In this document: piece by piece, positions 31,723-44,704 of the stretch
Layout of the letters: each line of letters starts with the position of its first letter
How positions within the stretch are numbered: position 1 is the first letter of the stretch
NCBI GenBank assembly: GCA_020310875.1
Contig: CM035441.1
Span: forward strand, 91,474,995-91,538,994
DNA from: Ceratopteris richardii
Lineage: Eukaryota; Streptophyta; Polypodiopsida; Polypodiales; Pteridaceae
Reading direction: 5' to 3'
Length of the DNA: 64,000 nt
Program-made: the position numbers and the translations under genes
Notes under the pieces: model-generated
Told to the model about the DNA's origin: nothing
Databases searched by the model: none
Seen by the model: only the letters and a program-made list of their open reading frames with translations

Positions 31723-34700
31723 TCATTCTCTGATAGGTTGAATACCTGCCATAGCTTTGAATCTACAAAGCTTTATTCCATCAAGTGCCTTCGTCATCAT
31801 ATCTGCTACTTGCTTTTCAGTTGGAACAAAAGAAATATCAATCTCCTTTGCCATGAGCTTCTCCTTGATGAAGTGGTAATGGACTTCTATGTGCTTGGTT
31901 CTCGCATGGAAAATAGGATTTTCCGCTAGATGCATGGAACTTACATTATCTCCAAATATGTGAGGTTTGGAACTCACAAGTCCCAAATCTGTATACAATA
32001 CTTTTAACCATATTGCCTCTTGAGCTGCTATGGTCAAGCCTCTGTACTCTGCTTTAGTTGAGGATAAAGCAACTGTTGGTTGCTTCTTGGAACTCCATGA
32101 CACTAGCTTCGATCCTGCAAATGCTAAGTAACCAGATGTACTTTTTCTATCATCCTTAGCTCCTACCCAATCTGCATCTGAGTAGATTTTGATATCCAAA
32201 TATGAAGAGTAAGGATAGAATATACCTTCGTTGATTGTACCTTTGAGATACTTAAGTACTCTCTTAGCCGCATCCATGTGTGGTCTTCTCGGTGAGTGCA
32301 TGAACTGACTAAGCACTCCCACACTATATGAGATGTCTGCCCTTGTATGAGTAGCATATATCAAGCTACCTACCAAGCTTTGATATTCTTTAATGTCTTC
32401 AATTTTCTCACCTTCATAAACACTTAGTTTATGATTCATCTCCAAAGGTGTACCTGCAGGTTTAGTGTTCTCCATTTTGAACTTGAGAAGAAGATCCTGA
32501 ATGTATCTTCTTTGATTCAAATACATTCCTTCATCTGTGTAAATCACTTGCATACCTAGGAAATATGTGAGCTCACCTAGGTCACTGATTTTGAACTCCT
32601 CTTGCATGTGTCTCTTGATCCTTTGAATGCCATTTAGATCATCACCTGTCACATTAATATCATCTACATATACACATAGATAGATAACCTCATTGTGATC
32701 CCTTTTGATGAATAGAGAAGGATCTGAATTGCTAGCTTTGAACCCTTGATCTTGAAGATATGTAACCAACCTGTAATTCCAAGCTCTAGGAGATTGTTTC
32801 AATCCATACAATGCTTTCTTAAGTCTACAGACATAAGATGGATGATTAGGGTTTTCAATACCTGGTGGTTGTGACATGTATACCTCTTCACTTATCCAAC
32901 CATTTAAGAATTAATTTTTCACATCAAGTTGGAGGAGTCTCCAATTCCTTGTAGCAACTACACTTATCAATGTCCTGATTGTAGTCATCTTTGCAACTGG
33001 TGAGAATGTTTCCTCATAGTCTATACCATGAGTTTGTGAGCATCCTTTGGCAACTAACATTGCCTTGTACCTGCAAACTGATCCATCTGAATTTCTTTTA
33101 ACTTTATATACCCATCTGGAACCAATTACCTTTTGATTCAGTGACATTGGAACCAAATCCCAAGTGCCCATCTCCTTCAATGCATCTATCTCCTCGTTCA
33201 TGGCCTTTTCCCAATTAGGGTTTCCCTTTGCCTCTTCATAGGTTGAGGGTTCCTCTGAAATAGAGTCTTTTGCCAAGTAGATTGAATGCTTCATAACAAA
33301 TGTGGAATCATATCCATAACTTTCTGGTTGTTTCTTCTCTCTTGCTGATCTTCTAGGTGCTTGTTTGGAGCATTCTCCAACCTCTTGCATCTTTGCTTTG
33401 CCTCTTGACTTCCATAGCTTGTAATCCTTTTCTCTTTCATCTTGGTCATCGTCTATATCACTTCTTGGATCCTGGACATGTATATCATGCTCGCTTCCTA
33501 ATTGATGAGAGTCAGAATCAAGATCATATGGTAGTGTTATCTTTTGTTTGTGTTCATCATACCAAGACCTGTGTTCTTCAAACACAACATCTCTACTTGT
33601 AGTGAATTGCTTGGTTGAAGGATTGAAGAACCTGTAACCCATCTGAGTTGAATCATATCCAATAAACACTGCCTTTGTTGCCCATTCATCTAGCTTACCT
33701 CTTATTTGTGATGGTACATGAACATAAGCTAAACAACCAAAAACCTTGCAATGTCCAAGACTAGGTTTTCTTCCATGCCATGCTTCATAAGGAGTCATAC
33801 CTTGAAGTGATTTGGATGGCTTCCCTTTTGATACCTTTGTCTTGCAAGAACTCATCAAAATCTTTGGAGAAGTATTCTCCCCCTCCATCAGATCTGAGCT
33901 TCTTTAGTGATCTACCTGTATGATTCTCCACATGTGCAAGATACTTCTTGAAGCAATCAAACACTTCATTCTTACTCTTGATAAAGTATAGAATAGTCCA
34001 TCTACTATGGTCGTTAAATGAGACATAATACCTTGATCCTGCCAATGAAGTTTCTTGACTTGGTCCCCATACATCTATATGTACTACGTCCAATAAGTTA
34101 TTGTGGATGTAGCCTTTGTGGTTGAATGGTTGTCTTTGTGCCTTCCCAATCTGACATGCATCACACCTATTGATCATGTGTTGCTTTGATATGTTCGGCA
34201 GTCCTAGAATACTTTGATCCCTGCATATATGCTTCAAGGTTCTTTCATTCACATGAGCAAGTCTCTTATGCCACACTTCAAGCTCAGTTAGGGTTTGAGA
34301 CCCAAAGTTGAATAGAGCTATGTTCCTGGTTTCTCCTACTTCAAAAGTAAAGAGCCTACCATGCTTCTCACCTCGGGCTATCTTCTTGAAGCCTTGACAT
34401 GGATCTTCCACAAAAGCTCCATGTTGGGTGAACCTAACTTGCAAGCCTTTTTCAACAATTTGGCCTACACTTATTAGGTTTTTAGTGATAGTGGGTACAT
34501 AGAGACCCTTACTCAGAATGTTTGTCCTGCCATTGGAAGCTTTGACATTACCAATCTTCTCCACATGGTGCTTCGTTTCATCCCCTGTTTGCACTTCATG
34601 TCTATGCTTTGGACTTTCCAAGTCAGATAGAAGAGCAATATTGCCTGCAACATGATTCGAACATCCTGAATCTATGTAGAATAAATGATCATCTTCTTTA

Positions 34701-35727
34701 TCTTCTTTATGGCTTAGATTCATAAGAAGTAATGAGTCTTCATGTGGTTGATCTTCTGAATAATTGTTGTAGTCCCTTCTATTATAGCCTCTATTGTCAT
34801 TGTTGAAGTTGTGTCCACCTCTGCCTCTATTGCTTCCATATCCACCTCTTCCACTTCCTTTTTGGGTCTTTCCATTGAACCAGCAATTCTGAGTGGTGTG
34901 GTTGGTCTTATCACATATGGCACAAGGTTGAACATTCTGACCTTTGGCTTTGTCTTGCTTTGGTCCTTTCTTCTTCCCTTTCCACTTGCTCTTGCTTGCA
35001 AAGTTGGCTTGGGAAGTCTCTTCTTCATCTTCTTCCTTCTTCTTGCCTTTCTGCTTCTTATCCTTCTTATCTGCATATAGAGCACTAGTTGAATTACCAT
35101 GATAGAAGTTACCTTCCTTTATGCTATTGTTGGCTTCTTGATTGAAGATTTGTCCAAGAAAGATGTTGAAGTCTAGAGTTTGCACATCCATGATGAGATC
35201 ATAAGCCGTCGTGAAGGATTGCCATTGCTTATCACTTCGAATGCCGTTGAGAATTTGTCTCATGATGACCTCTTCTTCAATCAGCTCTCCAATGGATGCT
35301 AACTGATCCGCAACCTCTTGACCTTGGTAACAAACTTTGTGATGGTTTGTTTAGGTGTCTTCTTCATTTGGTTGAACTCGTTCCAAAGATGATTCTTTCT
35401 TGCTTTGGTACTAGCAGAAAAGAAAGTCTTGAGGGCATCCCAAGTCTCTTGAGATGTCTTGCATCCTCTAATATGTGGTAATAGAAAGTTAGAGATAGAG
35501 TTTAGTATGTATGACCTTGCTTGAGCATCCCTTGCGCACCAAAGTGTGAGCTTATCTGTCTCCTCTTGTGTAGGTCCTCCTTTGGATCTTGGAATAAGCA
35601 TAGCTTCATCACCTGCTACAATTCCATAAAGATTATTACCTTGCAAATATGCCTCCATTCTGATTTGCCAAGCCGCGTAGTTGTGTCGATCAAGCTTCTC
35701 GATCATTGAGGGAAAGCCATTACCCAT
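31723..35727 (-). pseudogene. copia A gag-pol, three lesions
   Basis: Gag starts at 35,727 ('MGNGFPSMIEKLDRHNYAAW'). A one-base shift near 35,315 moves reading to the frame ending at 33,785, which carries the CCHC knuckle (CAICDKTNHTTQNC), protease ('YIDSGCSNH'), pre-integrase zinc site and integrase core ('LRSDGGGEYF'). Near 33,835 the text jumps from 'DKGIKRE' to 'KPSKSLQGMTPYEAW', which deletes roughly 50-70 residues, including the region of the catalytic Glu. A TAA at about 32,911-32,909 falls in 'DVKN*FLNG' of RT. The last frame (32,877-31,723) holds YVDD intact and RNase H. The result is a non-functional copy. Confidence 0.93.
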
Positions 35728-35736
35728 CTTGATCTA

Positions 35737-35748
35737 GCTCTGATACCA
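35737..35748 (-). promoter_or_regulatory. Primer-binding site of copia A
   Basis: The minus strand reads TGGTATCAGAGC one base from the 5' LTR and nine bases upstream of the gag ATG. It is an exact initiator-Met tRNA complement. Confidence 0.96.
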
Positions 35749-35749
35749 C

Positions 35750-36826
35750 TGAAAAAACTTGGAGAAGCTTGTAGAAGGTAGAAAAGTGTGTTTCGAAGCG
35801 ATGAAGTTTGGTCAAGCCAACCGGCACAAGACCAGCCCTTGAGCTTATGGAGACTCAAATAGACCTTATAGGCATGCAATAAGTGCAAAGAAACACACTA
35901 TGTACTTTGGAGCATCAAGGAGAATGAGTCCATACAAAACAGATAGGTTCGTGGGTCGACTAGCTCAAAAAACTTACTATCTATGGAAGAGACAATGAAC
36001 TTCAAATGCCCATAGCGACCAGCGTGATTACAATTAGAGAAAATACTTTTATGGGAGTGATAAAAATAGGTTTGAGTGTATGGAATGCACAAAAGTATAA
36101 GGAATAAGCAGAATATGCTATAGAATGAATGCGACATTCACCGGTGGTACTTTCTATTTTTCAAGAATATGCAAAGATTGACCCTGAGACAGAAAAACTG
36201 CGATTTCTCCCCATCTACTGAACCAAATGATATGAAACTTTATAGGAATAACCTAGACACTTATATATTTCCAATGAGTCTTCTTGCACTCAATTTGGAG
36301 CTTGTGAGAGAGAGCAGAAGCCTCTGCAAGATTACTGTTGGCGAAGAAGATGATGTAGAGAATTGAAGGAGCAAGACAATGATGGTCACAAGTGTATGTA
36401 TATTGCTTCCATGTAATGGACAAGTGATTTCAAGTCTTTATATAGCCTCTAGGAGTGTTCCAAGACTTTTACAAGTTGAATTTGAATTCAAATGAAGGTG
36501 GGAATGGTTGTTGGAGGGAATCAATTCACTTTCCTACAATCTAGGAAAAGTGAAGATCTACTTTGATCTACTTTTAGGTGATTGATTGCTTGATTGAATG
36601 CAACTTCAACCACCACAAATTCGTGGGATTTGGGCTCTATCTTTCTACCTTTACATGTGTAAAGCTCAAGGCTTTTACAACGGTAAATGAGCCATCAAAA
36701 ATCTCTCAAAAAATACAATAAATGAGCATAAGAAAAAGAACTCTCCAACGGATATTCTTTCGACGCGATAGCCTTTGATGTAGATCAAATCCACCTCAAT
36801 CATAATGTAAGCTTGATGTTCCAACA
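35750..36826 (-). repeat. 5' LTR of copia A
   Basis: 1077 bp bounded on the plus strand by TGAAAAAACTTGG and GATGTTCCAACA. Uninterrupted version of the LTR split by B. Confidence 0.96.
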
Positions 36827-37577
36827 TTGGGAAAGTAGTAGCAGATTGAGGTGAGCTAGACGCTAGAGAGGCAAGAGTGTTCTTTGATCAACATGGAATT
36901 AGTTTATCTCTTACGACATCCGACAACCCAGAAGCGAATGGAAAGATTGACGAGGTCATCCTTCCATAGTAAAGGCAATATCGAAAGCATGCCATGGAGA
37001 TATCGGGAAATGGCCAAAATATCTACCATTTGCTTTATGGTCCGATAGGATGACATCCACGAGAACAACTAGTTTTATGCCAGCTGAACTCATATATTAT
37101 CAAAATATTATTTTTCCTATACACACTCAGATAGTAAATTGGATAAGTTTAGAATGGGAAGACAATTTAACACGAGAAGATTTATTGGCATTAATAATTA
37201 AACAATTAAAACAAGCCAATGAGAATTTAAAAGAGGCTAGTAAAAAATTAAAAGCATCATGTTTAAAGAATAAAATTTACTTTGATAAGAGACATCAACT
37301 TAGGCCACGATCGATACAGTGTGGGGATTGGGTACTCGTTTATGACAGTACCTTTGAAACTCAATATGATGCATGACAAAAATTAACTAAACGATGGTTT
37401 GGTCCATATGTTGTTGTTTGTGTGTTTGATACGGGTACTTAAACTTTACGAGAACTTGACGGGACTCCCTTAAGAAATGTGATTATAGGTAAAAGGATTA
37501 AGCTATTCAAAAGAAGTTCAAGCAATGATTACGAGTTAGATGAAGACTTCTTGGATGATAATGAAGATGAAGCATGA
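36827..37577 (+). pseudogene. Ty3/gypsy integrase core end and C-terminal domain
   Basis: After the TSD the frame reads 'KVVAD*GELDAREARVFF' then 'GISLSLTTSDNPEANGKIDE'. The stop replaces the Arg expected in V-A-D-R-G (CGA to TGA). Further on, 'FMPAELIYYQNIIFPIHTQI' and 'LRPRSIQCGDWVLVYDS' match the integrase C-terminal region, followed by 'KRWFGPYVV' and a terminal acidic tail ending in TGA at 37,575-37,577. Several other stops and shifts occur. It belongs with 25,260-25,457. No LTR or gag-RT of this element is visible. Confidence 0.85.
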
Positions 37578-40297
37578 TGTTAATCAGGTGAAAGAGTTCT
37601 AATCTTTATTTGTTTTTAATGTATAATTTCTTTTTCATGCAATTTCATAGTTAGAAATTTACATGGTTCTCATAGAAAAAGTAAATTATTAAAAATATTG
37701 AAACAAAGGATTAGATATCCAAGTAGGGATGTGTATGTGAGTTAAAGGTAAAAGTTAAGGAACTTATGATTTTTATGAGGATAGGAGAAGGAAAAACTTG
37801 ACCTACGACTCTTAGTAGAAGTAGACCTATTTTATACAAGTAGGCTTCCTTAATTTTTGAAACATTTTGCTAATGAGATCCTAGTTCTGATTATAGAATG
37901 CCTCTAGATCCTCAGCTCTGAATAGGGGTTAAGCCTTTCCTCTTTAACAAAAAAGTTGCGAAGAAAAAGAGAAAAGATAAATACATAAGGCAGTACACTA
38001 ATGGTTGCTGCAACATGATAAAAAGAAAAAAAAAATGAGGAAAAGAAAGAAAAAGAAAAAGAAAAACAAAGGAAGGTTAAGTTTTGATGCATCAGTAGTG
38101 GTCTCGAAACCACTTCTGAAATGTATCTATGGGCTATACGAGGCAGATGTATGCTAAGAAATAAAGGATGGAACACTTGTATAAAATAAATATTACTTTT
38201 GAACAGGGTGAATTGAACGGTAAGTACCACGACTATCTGATTATATAGGATTTTCTAAACATTTTCTTTAAACTTCATGCATTGAACAAAAAGGTTTTGA
38301 ATTCAAATTTTCTTAATTTTAAAGATTTTCTTTGCTATCAAAATCTTTATTTGCATTTAGAAGCATTTTTGCCATATTAATTATAATCAATTAATCATTT
38401 TTTCCAAAAGAATTTGATGCTGCTTCCCATGATCTACAAGTTGGCCCATCGAGACAATGTGCAGGTTTGGTGGGGCAGATGTCGAAACAATTTTATCTTT
38501 CGAATTGACATACAGTAAAATTAAAAAATTTTCTTCCAGAGTGGTTCTCTCTAAACTCTCTCAAACACCTTTGATAAGATTTTTTTTTTTATTTGACTAA
38601 TCTCTATCTAGTACCTGCAAGCAGCAAAATTATGAAGAGGTAAACTGATCAGGGACCTCATCATATGAATTCTTTATGTTTATGATACTGTATATGATTG
38701 AATGGATACAAGTCCTAAGAATAAATATATTTAACCTTGCTTATGTATGTGTGAGCATGGGTATGATTAAGCATGTGCCCATGTGTATGAATGTGCATTG
38801 AAGTAAATGAGTGGATAGATATAGGCATTGACAATTTGTTCAAAAGAAGGAGATGATGTAAAGTGCGGGCATGTTGATTTGCATGCACAAGAGAGTATAC
38901 ATTGAATTGAATTCGTCTATATCAGAGCATATATGTATTTAACACTATGAAAATGAGTGTGCCTTGTGTTTGAAAATATATTTGGATATATAATTCTAAA
39001 CCTAACTATAATACCATAAATGTTATTGTGCCAGAAAACCACACTTGCTTTGATTTACCTATCCTTAATGAAACCTTGCCAAGACCATGAACATGGGATA
39101 TATCTAGAATACAGAACCACCAAATTAATTATATTAGATATACTTGCTTTTGAAGCATTCTTTATTATTATACACACCCAATTTGGCATTTTAACGGTGT
39201 ATGGATATGTTTCTTCATTTAAAATATGTTCCATATAGGTTAATATTAATATATTTAAACTAATAATATTAAAATAAATATCATAGTATTTGATCTAGTT
39301 AATTTGATGAATATATAATTAAAAGAGAAACCATAATTATAATAATAATATAAATCATTATAAATATACAAAATAAAGAATTGTGAAATACGTGTGTTAA
39401 AGTAAGTGTGTGCGTTTACTAGTGAATGCATGAGTTAAGGTGTGGAGTGTGTGAATTGTGAGTTAAAGTATGGTGTGTGTGAATTGTGAGTTAAAGCATA
39501 TTGTGTGGGTGTTAATAAAAGTGGTTGATGTGTGCGCATGTATGTGTGAGTATATATATATATATGTGTGCATTGTGTCCTATTTTCTAATGACTTTTGG
39601 AGGTACTTTTTCTTCTATCTTGCTTCTTTCTCCTTCCCTTCCGGTTGTAGACCATAGCACATGCACGTGCGTTGCAGATTGAGAGAGATCTTAGGGCACG
39701 TAGATTGAGAGAGACCTTAGGGCACGTAGACTCACGAATGTGAGAGAGTAAGAGACGGGCCTCCTGCAAAGATCACATGCACAAATGGAGAGAGAGAGAA
39801 GAGAGTGATCTTCAAACATTGGAAGCGTGGAGGGCTTCTTCTGTTATTGTTTCTTGAGGTCACTGCACCATCGCTCTCAAGGTCAAGAGAGCATTTAAGA
39901 GAGATAGAGAGAGAGATCTTTGAAGATCTTCTACTTCTTCTTCCTTATCTTTCTCTCTGCCTCGCTCGCATAGGAGGTTAATTCAGAAGCTCCAAGTCAC
40001 GAGAAAAGCAACTAACGAGAGAGAGAGAGAGCACGGAGCTGTGAGTGTGTGAGAGAGAGAGAATGCTTTAGTTCCCCCTCTCAGTTTTTGTAGGCACTAC
40101 GACAAGACTACAGAGCTTGAGAAAGCGACGAAAAGAGACTGACGCCGCTTGTAGGAATCATGGATGCACAAAGGCAGTCGGATAGATCGTGAAGTGAGAG
40201 AGAGAGAAAGAGAGAGAGACTCAGAGAAAGAGAGAAAAAGAAAGAGATAGAGAGAGAGAAAGCGAGAGAGAGAGAGAGAACGAGAGAGAAATAAGCT
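37578..40297. other. Region without recognisable genes
   Basis: AT-rich sequence with no domain I can name. It includes short direct repeats (GTGAATTGTGAGTTAAAG twice near 39,451-39,500; a ~28-bp doublet with GGGCACGTAGA near 39,677-39,735), a (TA)n run near 39,550 and the GA-rich tract listed separately. Confidence 0.5.
39690..40295. repeat. GA/CT-rich low-complexity tract
   Basis: Repeated GAGAGA runs at about 39,787-39,800, 39,900-39,930, 40,017-40,065 and 40,195-40,290, with short normal sequence between. Frames crossing it on the minus strand (S/L-rich) are artefacts of the repeat. Confidence 0.85.
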
Positions 40298-40298
40298 C

Positions 40299-40517
40299 AT
40301 GCAATTGCCTATAATATGGCCGTCGATATTTTTTAGGATGAGACAAACAAATGTTTTAATGAACATTTGGTATACTACAGGGCATGCTAAGATGCTTGAA
40401 AACAATGATCCTGATAATCCATGTTTGATTTGTCCTATTTCGAGCAGTGTTGAGATGGCTTGGTTCCATGCCGGAGCTACCAAATTGATGAACTATTTTG
40501 GGCATAAGCGAGGGTGT
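40299..40517 (+). other. Unassigned open frame cut by copia C LTR
   Basis: A plus-strand frame starting at 40,299 encodes 'MQLPIIWPSIFFRMRQTNVL', then 'NPCLICPISSSVEMAWFHAG'. It runs into the LTR of copia C at 40,518. The C-L-I-C followed by histidine suggests only a vague zinc-binding look; I do not recognise it. It could be the left half of a gene interrupted by the insertion, but the right half is not in view. Confidence 0.25.
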
Positions 40518-40747
40518 TGTTGGAGTTAGACGTCTAAGGAAGCACACGACCAGCACAAGGAAGAAGAAGAAGCTTGGAGCACAACACACAAGACTGAATG
40601 TATTACTAGAGAATGTGCAAAGATAAGTAGCCCATTAGGGCAATAGGCGTATATACAAGCCGAGGGAAAAAAACCTCCTAAAGAGGGAAAAAAGTGCCCC
40701 GACGGTCCTAGAGTATTCACACACATCACTACCTAAATATATCAACA
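40518..40747 (-). repeat. 3' LTR of copia C
   Basis: Exactly 230 bp, bounded on the plus strand by TGTTGGAGTTAGACG and ATATATCAACA. It is closer to the B LTR by eye than C1 or D. Confidence 0.95.
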
Positions 40748-40821
40748 AATCCCGCCTGCGAGTGATGTGGTGAACAAGGAGCTGGCACTCATGTATAAGG
40801 AAGCGCCAAGCTATGTGGAAG

Positions 40822-43800
40822 TCACTCCACAAAAGGAAGTAATCCCAAAGCTTTGCGGAAAGCATCAAGCTTCTCCCTAGGCAGAGCCTTCGTGAAAAGG
40901 TCTGCAATGTTCTCTTGTGTGGGCACATATGCCAAGCTGATCTCCCCAGCAAAGAACCTCTCCCTGACATAATGATAATGCACCTCAATGTGCTTAGTGC
41001 GAGCATGGAACACAGGGTTCCTCACTATTGCCAGTGCACTCTCGCTGTCAGTGAAGATGGTGGTGGCAGAAGACTGACCAACACCCAAATTATCCATAAG
41101 GCATCTGAGCCACACACACTCAACAGTCATTGTGAAAGCTGCCCTATACTCAGCCTCACAACTGGAAGTGGCCATAGTAGGCTGCTTCTTGCTCAACCAA
41201 GATATACATGAGCTACCAAGCATGAAGCAAAAGCCACGAGTGGACACACAAGTGTCATAGCAACTAGCCCAATCTGAGTTAGAAAAAGCATGCAAATCTG
41301 GTGGTAGGGATCCCCCCTTAGGATAAAACAACCCAAGTAGCCGAGTACCACTCAAGTAGCGAAAGATGCACTTAATCGCCTACCAATGCTTGACACTTGG
41401 GCAATGCATAAACCTGCTCATCTATGAGATAGCAAACTGAATATATGTCCCAGTAATGCATAAATAAATCAGGCATCCAACAGCCTGCTGATAGAGAACA
41501 GCATCAAATGCATCTCCAACACCATGAAGACTCAATCATAAACCTCTCTCCATAGGAGTGGCAATAGGCTTACAGTCTTCAAGGCCAAAACGCTGCAATA
41601 ATGTGTCAATAGATTTCGTTTGACATAAAGCCATTCCACCATCAACTTGCATAAATTGAATGCCGAAATAGTGATGCAAATGCCCCAAATCAGGCATCTC
41701 AAATGAGGCATGTAAATCAGCCTTAATCAGCAATATGCCTCTCTGAGGACCAATCAGTAGCATGTCATCAACATAAACCATAATGATCAAAAGTACATCA
41801 TTAGCATGCTTAACATATAAGGTGCTTTGAGTTGGACTATTCTCAAAACCATGTGCAATCAGATAGGCGTGTATCTTTTCATACCAAGCACGTGGTGCTT
41901 ACTTTAAACCACATATGCCTTCTTTAACCTGCACACCTGGTTTTCATGCCCTTTCTGACAAAGCCAGGGCTCTAAAAAACATACACTTATTCATGCAAGT
42001 CACCATTCAGAAAGGTTGTTTTGATGATCAGTTGATGTACATTCCAACCATGATGAGCTGCAAGTGCATAGATGCTACAAACAGTAGTCATACGGCAAGT
42101 AGGAGCAAAGGTTTCATCAAAATCAATGCCTTTTTCCTGTGCATAACCCTTTGCAACAAGCCTAGCCTTATACGTGTCAACTGTACCATCAGGCTTATGC
42201 TTCAGCTTCTATACCCACTTAGTACTAATGGCCTTCTTGCCAGGTGGCTAGTCACATAAAGACCAAGTACCATTCTTCATTATAGCATCATATTCAGATT
42301 CCATAGTAGCCATCCAATTTTGTGAATTTTGTGCTTCATCAAATGAAACAGGCTCATTCTCATCATAGAGATTAGATGCAGCCATAGCAAAACAATCTGA
42401 TGCAAAAGAAGCACTATGAGAGGCTGAACGAGTACGATATGATAGAGGTGCATCTAATTTGCTATCACATAAAGTCTGCACAAGCCATTTTGGCATAGTT
42501 TTTGCCTACTCAATATCAGTTCTCTCATCAACAAGTGCATCATGTAAATCTGCATCAAAAATGGAATGATTTGCATCATCACATCAAACCTACAAAGGTT
42601 GAGAAGTTGCCTCATTAGGACTAGTACTAGACTGTCCACCTATAAAAAGAGGCAGCAAGGTATCATACATGTCTTTGGAGCTAACAGATGTCTCCTTAGT
42701 ACATGAAAGCAATGGCCGAATAGCATCTTCCACAAAAACAACACCACGGCTAACCAGAATGCATTTAGTTTGTGGATGATATAGATGATAACCTTTACTT
42801 TCAGAACTGTACCCAACAAAAATACATTTTACTGTTTTATCATCCAATTTTTTGTGATGTTGTTCGGGCACTAATGCATATGCCAAACAACCAGGAACAC
42901 GCAGATGAGCAACAGATGGCTTGCAATCATGGCAAGCCTCATATGGAGTGATAGACTGTAGCACTTTAGTGGGACACCTCTTAAGTACATATGATGCACA
43001 CATGACAACCTCAAGCCAGAAACTATGTGGTAAAGCCTGACTCTTGACCATACACCTCGCCATCTCCATGAGTGACCTGTTCTTTTGTTCAATAACTCCA
43101 TTATGTTGTGGTGTATACGGCACTGTACACTGGTGTTTTATCCCACGTTCAACCAGAAATGCATTAAAATCAGAAGACATATATTCCCCCCCTCGATCAA
43201 AACGGAGGGTGCTCATTTTACATGCTCACAGATTTTCAGCCAAACTGTTTGAAGCACATGAACACTTCAGACTTTGCCTTCAATGGATATCCCCATGCAT
43301 GCCTCGAGAAACCATTGATGAAAGTCACGAAGTAAAGATAATTTCCAAAAGAAGGTGTCTACATAGGAGCACAGACATCACTATGTATAAGCTGCAATTT
43401 CTGAGTAGCCCAAACTGAACCATCTTTTGGAAAGGAGGAACGCTGCATTTTGCCCAAAATACATCCTTCACAAACATGTTTTTTGGGTGCCTCAAGTTTG
43501 GGCAAAGAGGACATCATTTCAGATTTCTGGAGGTGTAGCAAACTAGCAAAATTCAGATAACCAAAGCGTGCATGCCAAAGCTTTGCATCTGATATAGCCT
43601 GAGAATCATGTACAACATATGCCAAATCATTCACAGATCTTTCATAGTCTATGAGCTTATACAGGCAACAACATAAAATGCCAGAAGCAATAATCACATC
43701 GCCATTTGATAGATCATGAATTGTACATCTGTCATAAACAAATTTCACAACCAAGACAATCTTGGCTAATGCAAAAACTGAATATAGATTTTTCTTGATC

Positions 43801-44704
43801 CCTCGCATAAACAAAGCATCTGACAAAGTGAAAGAACTACCATGGACAGTAGTCAAAATGATTTTACCAACTCCCATAATAGGATAAGAGGAGTTGTTGG
43901 TGCATGTAACAGTATTCCCTGTAGGGGCAGGCTGGAGTGAAGAGAAGAAACTTCATTGCGAGGTAATATGTTTGGTCGCCCTGCTATCAAAGTACCAAAC
44001 ATCTGAGTCTACTGCAGACATGCATTGCTCATGAGAAGATGGGTCAAAATTGCAAACAGTAGTAAATGTCCATTCTTCTTCCTGCACAAGATTAGCAAAC
44101 TCTATTTTTGGTGTAGAGGCTTCTGCAACAACCATTCCAGCCTCTTTCTTCTTTGCCTCTTTAGCAGCCAGTTTGGACAGTTCTTTATGATATGATCATT
44201 TCCTTTATAGTACTTGTAAAACAATTTCTAATTTTCTGATTTCTTTTCATCTTTGTCTTCCCTCTTCGATTGTGCAGAACTAGCATACTTCTGCTTACTA
44301 GTTGAAGAGCTCCATTTTCCTTTGCCCTTCTGACTAGCCAGGAAAGCTTGATTTGCAACATGCATAATGGACCTATTCTGCCTGGACTAATCCTCTTGCA
44401 ACAAATCAAAGACTAACTCCTCAAATGACAGGGCATTTGGATTGCCTTTCATCATCAACCAAAGAGTAGAAGCAAAACTCCGATATGAATCAGGAAGACC
44501 ATTCAGAATGGTCTGCACAAGTGAGCTATCTAGTATAACCTCATCAGTAGAAATCAATTGTTCCTTCAAGTCTTTGATCTTTGTTAGAAAATTGTCCATA
44601 GAATCACCTTCATTCATGTGCTCACTCTCCAGTTGTTTTTGAAGGTAAGCAACACGAGACTCATTCCTAGCTTGGTACAATGTGGTAAGTGTATCCCAAG
44701 CATC
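40822..44704 (-). pseudogene. copia C gag-pol, broken and truncated
   Basis: From 44,704 downward: mid-gag ('MYQARNESRVAYLQKQLESE'), knuckle region, protease (near 43,990, where the motif reads 'YFDSRATKH', so D-S-G is lost), pre-integrase, integrase with 'TLRFDRGGEY' (S to F before the Asp), RT with intact 'VYVDDML' near 41,760-41,790 and RNase H. The last frame (41,355-40,822) ends 'FRKALGLLPFVE' exactly as B does. Many frameshifts exist, so it is inactive. Confidence 0.9.

Larger units (their letters stand above)
25458..36826 (-). mobile_element. copia A, ~6.2 kb without its nested insert
   Basis: Minus-strand copia with ~1.08-kb LTRs (5' at 35,750-36,826; 3' split by B at 25,458-25,580 and 30,741-31,690). 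It has a Met-tRNA primer site, a polypurine tract and a gag-pol with three lesions. It inserted into a gypsy integrase gene. It is a different copia family from B/C/D, shown by its longer LTR, its different gag and its 'MGNGFPS' start. Confidence 0.93.
40518..44704 (-). mobile_element. copia C, 5'-truncated
   Basis: Minus-strand member of the B family, with its 3' LTR at 40,518-40,747 and coding sequence up to the middle of gag. The sequence stops at 44,704, where LTR E begins, so the 5' LTR, primer site and gag start are missing. Confidence 0.92.

Noticed and set aside
39500..40483. Ser/Leu-rich minus-strand frames over the GA tract
   Set aside because: They come from GAGAGA low-complexity sequence.
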